Positions 57,198 to 63,185 of a stretch of 64,000 nucleotides of DNA are shown piece after piece (position 1 is the first letter of the stretch; the number at the start of each line of letters is the position of its first letter). The translations under genes were made by a program, and so were the position numbers. This DNA comes from Buttiauxella agrestis ATCC 33320 (lineage in GTDB: Bacteria > Pseudomonadota > Gammaproteobacteria > Enterobacterales > Enterobacteriaceae), in NCBI GenBank assembly GCA_024169445.1, contig JALKFA010000001.1, positions 3,534,001-3,598,000 on the forward strand, in the 5' to 3' direction. The notes under the pieces are model-generated. The model ran no database searches. It was not told the DNA's origin and was given only the letters and a program-made list of their open reading frames with translations.

Positions 57198-58226
57198 TTA
57201 CCAGGCTTCATGTTCGGCGGTAAATTCAGATACCGACGCCGCCTGCTGCACGCCAGCCAACAAACGAAGCGACTGAAAACGTGCCGCAGGGTCACTCACT
57301 GGCGTATCAATAATGAATTCGTCGATGGCAAATTCCTGGCTCAGTGCCGCAAGCCCGGCTTGAACTGTCTCGGCGGTGCCTTGCAGCAACGAAGGTTCAC
57401 GGCGTTCAATCCGTTTGATGGCACTCCCAGCCTGGCGAGCAAATGCGTAAGCCTGGGCTTCGCTGGCGACACTGACCCGCTGGCTGTTTTCCAGCTCAAC
57501 GCTCCAGATTTCCACAAGGTTCGCCAGCTCAGCCGCTTTTTGTGCGTCCTGCGCAACAATCACCTGTACTGCCACCACCGTTTCACGTTGGCTTCTGCTG
57601 CGCCACGCACCGAGTACCTCACGCATCAGATTTTTATCGCCATTCAAGTGGGCGGCATAAACGAAGTTCCAGTCGAGATTTGCGGCGAGCTTCGCACTTT
57701 CGAGGCTGGCACCCAGCAGAAAACGCGCGGCACTGTGCGTCGGAAGCGGCGTGGCGCGTAAAGTTTCTACATCTTCATCTTCGTGGGATGCGGGCAAGGA
57801 AAGCCAGTTATCCAGTTCTGTGAGTTTGTCGGCAAACGAGGCGTTATCCTGCCCGCCACGCTGTAACGCCTGGGTAGATAACGGTAAGCCGCCAGGCGCT
57901 TTACCCACGCCAATATCAATGCGGCCCGGTGAGAGATTTGCCAGCAGATTGAAGTTTTCTGCCACTTTATAAGGGCTGTAATGTTGTAGCATCACCCCAC
58001 CGGAACCGACACGAATGCGGCGGGTTTGCCCGACAATCCAGGCAATCAGCAACTCTGGTGATGGGCTTGCCAGCCGCGAAGTGTTGTGGTGCTCGGCAAT
58101 CCAGAAGCGGTGATAACCCCAGGCTTCCGCCTGTTGTGCCAGATGCAGCGTGTGTTTCAGGGCGTCGGCAGGCGTTTCGTCCTGAGCGACCGGGCTTTTA
58201 TCCAACAGGCTGATTCGATATGACAT
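57198..58226 (-). CDS. LLM-class flavin oxidoreductase, MsnO8/CmoO-like
   Basis: A 342-residue single-component-type luciferase-like monooxygenase: RISLLDKSPVAQDETPADAL, YHRFWIAEHHNTSRLASPSP, LANLSPGRIDIGVGKAPGG are typical of the MsnO8 group. It is first in the leftward operon, 10 bp before the deacetylase. In the Bacillus SnaA-TcyJKLMN-CmoOIJ-SndA operon a protein of this group (CmoO, formerly YtmO) is thought to oxidise the sulfur of the N-acetylated substrate before C-S cleavage. That role is inferred here. Confidence 0.83.
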   Translation of the reverse strand: MSYRISLLDKSPVAQDETPADALKHTLHLAQQAEAWGYHRFWIAEHHNTSRLASPSPELLIAWIVGQTRRIRVGSGGVMLQHYSPYKVAENFNLLANLSPGRIDIGVGKAPGGLPLSTQALQRGGQDNASFADKLTELDNWLSLPASHEDEDVETLRATPLPTHSAARFLLGASLESAKLAANLDWNFVYAAHLNGDKNLMREVLGAWRSRSQRETVVAVQVIVAQDAQKAAELANLVEIWSVELENSQRVSVASEAQAYAFARQAGSAIKRIERREPSLLQGTAETVQAGLAALSQEFAIDEFIIDTPVSDPAARFQSLRLLAGVQQAASVSEFTAEHEAW

Positions 58227-58539
58227 GCAGCAAACTCGCGTTGATTAACATGCCTTCATTAATAAGGTTTCCACTCAATCGAGTGAAACAATTAATTTAC
58301 ATTTCGTTAGCAATAAACTGGATAAGCCAGCGTGCAATACTGCCATATAGATTATATATGGACTGAAATAATTAAATAATCCTATAAATGTACTATTTAT
58401 GAACCCTGAAATTGACAAAAGACCGTAAATGAACCATCTTTGGTTAATAATTAAAATAAGGGTCATTTATGATATATATCGATATCAACAGACCATTAAC
58501 AACCCTTTTTAATGCAAAAACTCACATTTAAGGTCACAC
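58227..58539. promoter_or_regulatory. Divergent AT-rich control region between the salvage operon and hipBST
   Basis: Contains a short palindrome CACTC-AATC-GAGTG (58272-58285) near the monooxygenase start. On the hip side are three copies of an ATGAACC-type word: ATTTATGAACCC (58395-58406), GTAAATGAACCA (58425-58436) and, inverted, GGGTCATTTATG (58460-58471), plus arms TGATAT/ATATCA at 58470-58487. The first two direct copies are 30 bp apart (about three turns). They are good candidates for HipB operators. No -10/-35 pair is assigned. Confidence 0.5.
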
Positions 58540-58863
58540 GTGAACTACGACAATGCCACGCTCGCAGACAAACTGCATGCCATGAGCGAATTATTGAATG
58601 ACGTTAAAAAAGCCGTGACGCTGCGTGCGCAAGAATCGGAACTCATTATTGACGAACAAGTGATCACGTACTGCGCACAACTGGGGCAAAAACTGAACCA
58701 GCGCCGCAAAGAGCTGGATATCGACCTTGCCACCCTTGAGCTACAAACCGGCGTGTCCGCCTCAACGCTCAAACGGCTGTTTAAAGATCCGGAACAGGTC
58801 AAATTTGGCACGGTGCTACGCGTCGCTGAAGCACTGGGTGTGAAGTTATGCGCCGCCGTGTAG
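58540..58863 (+). CDS. hipB: HipB, DNA-binding component of the tripartite HipBST module
   Basis: A 107-residue Xre/Cro-type helix-turn-helix protein (LGQKLNQRRKELDIDLATLE, LQTGVSASTLKRLFKDPEQV). It starts at GTG 58540, with AAGG 7 bp before. In HipBST of E. coli O127:H6, HipB boosts neutralisation by HipS and represses the promoter, rather than being the main antitoxin. It overlaps hipS by 16 bp. Confidence 0.9.
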   Translation: MNYDNATLADKLHAMSELLNDVKKAVTLRAQESELIIDEQVITYCAQLGQKLNQRRKELDIDLATLELQTGVSASTLKRLFKDPEQVKFGTVLRVAEALGVKLCAAV

Positions 58864-59162
58864 AGGTGTGGTTATATGGCGAACCGGTCGGCGAACTGCG
58901 CCAGCATGACGACGGCTTCGAATTTAGTTATCGCGCTGACTACATCGGCCCGCCGCTGTCGCTAAGTTTGCCGGTGCGTGTCGGCCACTTTCGCAGCCAG
59001 ACACTGCCGCCCTTTTTTGCCTCGCTGGCACCAGAAGGCTGGCTGAAAAAGCGCTACAGCCAACTACAACAACGCGACGAGCACGACCTACTCGGAATGC
59101 TTATCGATAACGGCAAAAACCTGATTGGCGCGGTACAACTGGTCAGCATGCAGGAGGATTAA
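58848..59162 (+). CDS. hipS: HipS, antitoxin equivalent to the N-terminal subdomain of HipA
   Basis: A 104-residue protein matching the N-subdomain-1 of HipA (VEVWLYGEPVGELRQHDDGF, then LSLSLPVRVGHF and LPPFFASLAPEGWLKKR). Trp65 in APEGW occupies exactly the residue number reported for the Trp of O127:H6 HipS that plugs the HipT active site (recalled from the published structure). Two bp before hipT and 16 bp overlap with hipB. Confidence 0.9.
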   Translation: MRRRVEVWLYGEPVGELRQHDDGFEFSYRADYIGPPLSLSLPVRVGHFRSQTLPPFFASLAPEGWLKKRYSQLQQRDEHDLLGMLIDNGKNLIGAVQLVSMQED

Positions 59163-59164
59163 CC

Positions 59165-60202
59165 ATGCGTTGCCACATTCTTTTAACTCCATTGCTCCAG
59201 GCCAAAGAGCAAGAGTCGGGCTATTCATCCAAAGGCCTGAAACAGCTGACGGGTTCGGGCAAGGTGAACCCGCAACTGAGTTTTACCCGTGATGACTTTA
59301 TTCATGAATTGCCGAAAGCGCAGCGTGGCATGAGTATTTCCGGCTACCAGCCGAAACTGCAAATGGTGGTGCGCGCCGGCGAATTTGCGGTGGTTGAACA
59401 TCAGGGCGAATACATCCTCAAGCCTTCTCCGGCGGAATTCCCCCATCTGGCAGAAAACGAACACGCCACCATGACGTTAATGGCGCGACTGGGGTTTGAT
59501 GTGCCGCCACACGGGCTGGTGAGCTTTGCCGCTGTTGATAACGAAGCGGAGCGCGAGTTGGCATTTGTTATCCGTCGTTTCGACCGGGATATTCAAACCG
59601 GAGCGGCCATTCATCAGGAACAGCTTGATGCAGCGATGAACGTCGGCGAAAAGTACGGGAAGACGGGCAGTGATGGAAAGCAGTATGTCAGTTATCAGCA
59701 ACTGGCCGAGTTCCTGACACAACATGTGAATAGCAACATCGCCTTTAAAATCGATTTGTTCCGGCGCATTGCCTACGCGTATTTGTTGGGGAATAACGAT
59801 ATGCACTTGCGCAATTTCGGGCTGATTCATCCACGTATTGGCGAACCAATGCTGTCGCCAGTGTATGACTTTGTGTCGGTTGCGCCCTATCCCGCCATTT
59901 TTAGCTCCGGTTTTATGGCGCTGCCGCTATTAAGATGTGAAGAAGGCGACCGCGAATTAGCGCCAGGTTTTAAGACCGCTTACGGCGAATATCTTGGTAT
60001 GGATTTTCAGGCGTTGGGTTTGAGTATGGGGATGACGGAGAAACTTATTGTTAAATTGCTCAACGATATGCACAAAGAGAGCCGCATCGTGGATGCCGTT
60101 TATCGAGATTCGTTTATGCCCGCAAAAGACGTGGAAGCGACGTTGCGTTGTTACCACCAGCGCCTGGATCGTTTAATGCGCTTAGATGAAGCGGAGTTGT
60201 AA
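59165..60202 (+). CDS. hipT: HipT, serine/threonine kinase toxin
   Basis: A 345-residue HipA-like kinase lacking the N-terminal subdomain now encoded as HipS. The Gly-rich loop reads RGMSISGYQPKLQ with Ser57 and Ser59, the same two autophosphorylation positions known for HipT of O127:H6 (SIS motif). Catalytic loop LGNNDMHLRNFGL, metal-binding Asp in SPVYDFVSV. The O127 enzyme phosphorylates tryptophanyl-tRNA synthetase. All kinase motifs look intact, so it is probably active. Confidence 0.92.
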   Translation: MRCHILLTPLLQAKEQESGYSSKGLKQLTGSGKVNPQLSFTRDDFIHELPKAQRGMSISGYQPKLQMVVRAGEFAVVEHQGEYILKPSPAEFPHLAENEHATMTLMARLGFDVPPHGLVSFAAVDNEAERELAFVIRRFDRDIQTGAAIHQEQLDAAMNVGEKYGKTGSDGKQYVSYQQLAEFLTQHVNSNIAFKIDLFRRIAYAYLLGNNDMHLRNFGLIHPRIGEPMLSPVYDFVSVAPYPAIFSSGFMALPLLRCEEGDRELAPGFKTAYGEYLGMDFQALGLSMGMTEKLIVKLLNDMHKESRIVDAVYRDSFMPAKDVEATLRCYHQRLDRLMRLDEAEL

Positions 60203-60236
60203 TGGTGGTGGATGGACGGTTTTGATGTTGTAGCCG

Positions 60237-60262
60237 TAGTAGGCCGGCATTCCGGCTTACTA
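60237..60262. repeat. REP-like hairpin after hipT
   Basis: TAGTAGGCCGG, CATT loop, CCGGCTTACTA: an 11-bp stem with one G-U wobble and a GTAGG head. There is no U-tract, so it is a REP-type element more than a canonical terminator. A different stem sequence from the TGGAT/CGGAT class elsewhere in the window. Confidence 0.6.
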
Positions 60263-60363
60263 TCGAGGCATATTAATAGCTGTGTTTATTGCCGGTTTTC
60301 ACGGGTGTATTACTGAATAACGCCAGGCGTGAATCCAGCGCCTGGGTGTAAAGCATGGTATCA

Positions 60364-60594
60364 GGGGTTTGAAGCCCATCCGTGTGAAAACGTACGCTAA
60401 GTGTGTTTTTTGAACGATAGTGTCAGATTAGATTCATAGACATTTTTCTTGATGTGTCTGGAAAACGAGAAAGCAACCTTAATCTGACAGTATTTGCTGT
60501 TTATCCTTACGTCAGCTTGATGTGTACTTAAAACTGACATTACAGAAGGTTACATTCTTAGCGTACGTTTCCGTCCCATTGGGCTTCAAACCCC
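60364..60594. mobile_element. 231-bp miniature inverted-repeat element with Tn3-type ends (TIME-like)
   Basis: The terminal inverted repeats are 38 bp each (60364-60401 and 60557-60594), starting GGGGTTTGAAGCCCA and ending AACGTACGCTAAG. They match at 29 of 38 positions, with all differences in one 9-bp block. The 38-bp length and GGGG...TAAG ends are the Tn3-family signature. The interior has a second inverted pair (TGTCAGATTA at 60421-60430 and TAATCTGACA at 60480-60489) and no gene. The flanks TATCA/TACTC are not a clean 5-bp duplication. It abuts the broken toxin frame at 60595. Confidence 0.75.
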
Positions 60595-60753
60595 TACTCA
60601 GAAGACGGTAAATTTAATGCTGGAGCAGGCAACCGTGCCCGCTCTTACGACCCCAGCAGATTGAATGATCCTAATGATGAGAGGGCCAAAGCGTTTGATG
60701 AAAATTATAGAAATAGAATGTCATCACATTCATCTTCGGAGAAAAAATGCTAA
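60595..60753 (+). pseudogene. C-terminal remnant of a lost (Rhs/polymorphic-toxin-like) gene
   Basis: Open frame from the element boundary to TAA at 60751-60753, no start codon: YSEDGKFNAGAGNRARSYDP, then SRLNDPNDERAKAFDENYRN and a Ser-rich tail ending SSEKKC. Its composition and its 3' overlap with an immunity-like gene suggest the tail of a polymorphic toxin whose body was deleted when, or after, the miniature element arrived. Toxin class not recognisable. Confidence 0.55.
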
Positions 60754-61274
60754 CTTCGTGGGGGCGTATGAAAAAGATTGATGTAGGTACTTGTTTTTAC
60801 ATTCCGCTTGAAAGCGGTGAGTTTGGTTTCGGATACATTGTTTATGATGATCAGTTTCTCATTGTGAATATATTTGATTTTAAATCGAACAGTTGCAAGG
60901 ATGTTATCTCTGCTTTTGGTAGGCCACTTTTGATTGAAGGGTGGCTAATTGATGTGGTTGTTTTTGCTAAAATAAAAAATGCAATGTACCCAAAGTGGGA
61001 GTTACTACGTAAAGTTATATATGACAACCCTAGGCTCCCTGTAAACCCTATAGTAATATATGGGCTGCCAAGCAGGCTCAAATGCCTAAATTATGTAACT
61101 GGCGACACGTTTGACGCTACGGATAATGATATAAATATTTATCCTGGATTTATCACGAGGCATAGTGACTATTACTCTGCTTTCGTGAGGTTAAAGTATT
61201 CTGGTGCTCAGTTTGATAATCTGCGGTTTGATGAAAAGCTTGATTGCTATATACCAGTGCCCAATGGTCTGTAA
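60747..61274 (+). CDS. Imm26-like immunity protein
   Basis: A 175-residue cytoplasmic protein, AT-rich and unlike its neighbours in codon use. The N-terminal MKKIDVGTCFYIPLESGEFGFGYIVYDDQFLIVNIFDF follows the Imm26 pattern (G-x-x-F-x-I-P-L-x-x-G-x-[FY]-G-x-G-x-V then a beta-rich core). ATG 60747, with CGGAG before it, overlaps the stop of the toxin remnant (ATGCTAA), the usual toxin-immunity junction; an internal Met at 60768 is an alternative start. It has outlived its toxin, so it may be an orphan immunity gene giving protection against kin. Confidence 0.6.
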   Translation: MLTSWGRMKKIDVGTCFYIPLESGEFGFGYIVYDDQFLIVNIFDFKSNSCKDVISAFGRPLLIEGWLIDVVVFAKIKNAMYPKWELLRKVIYDNPRLPVNPIVIYGLPSRLKCLNYVTGDTFDATDNDINIYPGFITRHSDYYSAFVRLKYSGAQFDNLRFDEKLDCYIPVPNGL

Positions 61275-61332
61275 TTTTTTGCTATTAGCAGAGGTTGTAT
61301 CAATACTACATAGTTAGAAATGTTGGCAACCA

Positions 61333-61358
61333 AGCGTCAGTGAAATACTGGCGCTTTT
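61333..61358 (+). terminator. Rho-independent terminator after the immunity gene
   Basis: AGCGTCAGT, loop GAAAT, ACTGGCGCT then TTT. Nine-bp stem with one G-U pair, 59 bp after the stop. Confidence 0.7.
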
Positions 61359-61510
61359 ACCATTTCATGGCCAGCATTAGCCTTCACTATTCCCGTTGTC
61401 TGGCAAGGAAACCGCCTACCGCCCCAAACAAAGACGTGCGAAAGCGGCTGAGGGGGTTCAGCGACTAAGGATAATTAACACGGGAAATCAATGGGGGTGG
61501 AACGTGAGGA

Positions 61511-61534
61511 AAGCCCGGTCAGCCGACCGGGCTT
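61511..61534 (-). terminator. Rho-independent terminator after the tlde1-tldi1 pair
   Basis: AAGCCCGGTC / GACCGGGCTT, a perfect 10-bp stem with a 4-nt loop; TTTCC follows on the minus strand. Twenty bp past the end of the immunity gene at 61554. The 150 bp between here and 61358 hold no clear gene. Confidence 0.72.
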
Positions 61535-61553
61535 TGTACTTCAGGGGATAATA

Positions 61554-61988
61554 TTACTCAACCTTGCGGGCGTTGTCTGCTTTCCATTCCTCATAGCTTG
61601 CTTCGAGGATCCACAAACAGGTCGCGCCCTTGTCTGTCCCCAGCAGGGCCAGACGGGTCCGCTGATAAAAATCCTCGACCACCGCGGCGGATTGTTCAGC
61701 CGGAACGCCACAGACGATATCCGTCCCAATCATATGGGGCCATGTCCTGGCGTCAATGGCTTTGAGCGTTTCCAGAACGCCAGGGGCATTTTTCGAGAGC
61801 GCCCTGGCCAGTGCATCCTCTAGACCGGTGGCCTGCTTAACGTCCGCCGTGGCCGCCAGTCCCGGAACCTTATCCAGCCAGGCTTGCTCCCCTGACTCGA
61901 CGCCCTTCAGCGAAGCGGGCCAGTCGGTGGCATGCCCCCCCGCCCAGACCAGGCACGGGAACAGGCTCAGAAGCAGGAGGCGCTTCAT
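61554..61988 (-). CDS. Probable periplasmic immunity protein for the Tlde1-like effector (Tldi1-like)
   Basis: A 144-residue protein with a clear signal peptide (MKRLLLLSLFPCLVWAGG) and two later Cys (DIVCGVPAEQ and GATCLWILEAS) that could form a disulfide, fitting a periplasmic protein. Its ATG overlaps the stop of the upstream L,D-transpeptidase effector (ATGA). T6SS effectors that attack peptidoglycan need a periplasmic immunity partner encoded in exactly this place. The function is assigned by context. Confidence 0.72.
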   Translation of the reverse strand: MKRLLLLSLFPCLVWAGGHATDWPASLKGVESGEQAWLDKVPGLAATADVKQATGLEDALARALSKNAPGVLETLKAIDARTWPHMIGTDIVCGVPAEQSAAVVEDFYQRTRLALLGTDKGATCLWILEASYEEWKADNARKVE

Positions 61989-62341
61989 CGGACGACCTCA
62001 AGCGTCCCACCCTCACGCAGAACGCGGCGCCGGGTTGCCAGGGACATAATAATACAGCCCTCAGACGCGAAGCCCGCAGGCTTGTTAACCCTTTCCCCGT
62101 GAATGCGGAAAGCAGAACGGCCAAACGTGTCCCCGGACGTCTGCTCCAGGATAATGGTCACCGGCCCTTTTGACGTTGAGTGTCCCGCGATTCTGTACAT
62201 TCCACGGGAGAGCGGCCCCATCCCTTTGACCTGCTGGCGGTCGGGGTTGTTTTTATTGGTCAGGCTGCCGGAATAACCGGTCTCGACTAATTCGCTACCG
62301 TTGTACAGCCTGCCTGTGCTTTGCTGATATTTCCATGTCAT
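61985..62341 (-). CDS. Tlde1-like T6SS effector, L,D-transpeptidase-fold (DUF2778)
   Basis: A 118-residue protein. Opens MTWKYQQSTGRLYNGSELVE with GYSG, as in Tlde1/DUF2778 effectors. The catalytic motif is His81 in FRIHGERVN and Cys96 in FASEGCIIM (H-G...S-x-G-C-I). Characterised Tlde1 attacks tetrapeptide stems and exchanges D-amino acids in the periplasm of rival cells. It has no signal peptide, as expected for delivery through T6SS, and lies 12 bp after hcp, implying Hcp-cargo delivery. Intact motifs. Confidence 0.85.
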   Translation of the reverse strand: MTWKYQQSTGRLYNGSELVETGYSGSLTNKNNPDRQQVKGMGPLSRGMYRIAGHSTSKGPVTIILEQTSGDTFGRSAFRIHGERVNKPAGFASEGCIIMSLATRRRVLREGGTLEVVR

Positions 62342-62353
62342 CGCTCTTTATCC

Positions 62354-62844
62354 TTATGCGGTTGCGCGTTCGTTCCAGCTGTCAGAGTGGATGATATTCC
62401 CGTCCACATAACGCCATGTGATTTTTTCGTAAATCAGCTCCACCACTTCCAGGTGGTTCCGTTTTTCCCCGTACTGAGATTTGACGTCATACATGATCGG
62501 CCCCACGCTGACGAACGTCACTCCTTCCATCACAGTGCTGAAATACTCAGTCTCCTGACCGGCGTCATTGATTCGATAAAACTTTACTTCTGCTGACAGG
62601 AGCTTCTGCCCAGAGGTCACAGCCTTGTACAGATAGGGACTGGAGGCGTCGATCTCCTTATCAAAACTGTAGGGGGAATGTTCGCGGGTGGCGGTGGGTT
62701 TGCCTGTCGCGTTGTCTGTGGGGAGAGTGACGCCGTGATTCAGGCCGAGGACTCGATACTGCCTTCACGGCCCGCAACGTCGACAGAGCCGCGAATCTCC
62801 GCACCGCAGTCATCTTTGAGCCATAGATAAGCTGGAATAGCCAT
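62354..62844 (-). pseudogene. hcp: hcp, T6SS tube protein, with a one-base frameshift
   Basis: The minus-strand start at 62844 gives MAIPAYLWLKDDCGAEIRGS, then VDVAGREGSIE; at about 62751 the frame breaks to a stop. Restoring one base gives VLGLNHGVTLPTDNATGKPT, EHSPYSFDKEIDASSPYLYK and the in-frame C-terminus AVTSGQKLLSAEVKFYRIND through WRYVDGNIIHSDSWNERATA. Repaired length is 163 residues, normal for Hcp. A single missing base could be a real mutation or a sequencing error. If real, the linked effector must be carried by another Hcp. No other T6SS structural gene is in view. Confidence 0.85.
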
Positions 62845-62996
62845 AGTTTTAAACTCCATTTTAAAGAGAGAGCCAGCGCAAAACATGCTGGCTAACCTGC
62901 TGCTTTCACAGTGGAATTAAATTATCCCTAAGTCAAATTATCGTCGATTTTTGTACAGTATGAAAATTCTGTAACGGGGGGGTTATTGATTTAAAT

Positions 62997-63021
62997 AAAA
63001 AAAGGCCGGAATAATCCGGCC
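62997..63021 (-). terminator. Strong rho-independent terminator, minus strand
   Basis: GGCCGG, ATTATT loop, CCGGCC, then TTTTTTT on the minus strand. It ends leftward transcription coming from the chemotaxis gene and shields the hcp promoter. The 62845-62996 stretch is AT-rich and presumably contains that promoter. Confidence 0.85.
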
Positions 63022-63042
63022 CCTTTACGGTGAATATTGTTA

Positions 63043-63162
63043 CTAAAATAAATTCTGCTGCTGTTTTCCAGACTGGCCAGCGGACTGACTGAAAAGCTCC
63101 CAGCCCAGGCGGTCGCTAATGCCGAACTGAGGACAGAGAACGGCCATAAGCGCAAGCGCCAT
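63043..63162 (-). CDS. Short open frame, unrecognised (39 codons), possible gene tail
   Basis: MALALMAVLCPQFGISDRLG then WELFSQSAGQSGKQQQNLF, ending at TAG 63043-63045, 22 bp before the strong terminator. The polar Q-rich tail looks like the natural end of a protein. I do not recognise it, and there is no clear ribosome site. It overlaps a half REP-like unit at 63146-63167. It could be a decayed 3' fragment rather than a small gene. Confidence 0.3.
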   Translation of the reverse strand: MALALMAVLCPQFGISDRLGWELFSQSAGQSGKQQQNLF

Positions 63163-63167
63163 CCACC
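63146..63167. repeat. Partial REP-like unit near the chemotaxis gene
   Basis: ATAAGCGCAAGCGCCATCCACC matches most of the GTGGAT-type REP but lacks the first arm. It lies 19 bp after the chemotaxis gene's stop codon. Confidence 0.5.
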
Positions 63168-63185
63168 ACATTCATTTCACCGAAA

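Noticed and set aside
60273-60425. Leftward open frame running from inside the left end of the miniature element through DTMLYTQALDSRLALFSNTP to a TAA at 60273
   Set aside because: It reads protein-like and could be the tail of a gene truncated by the element, but it has no start or family resemblance and crosses the inverted repeat, so I do not call it.
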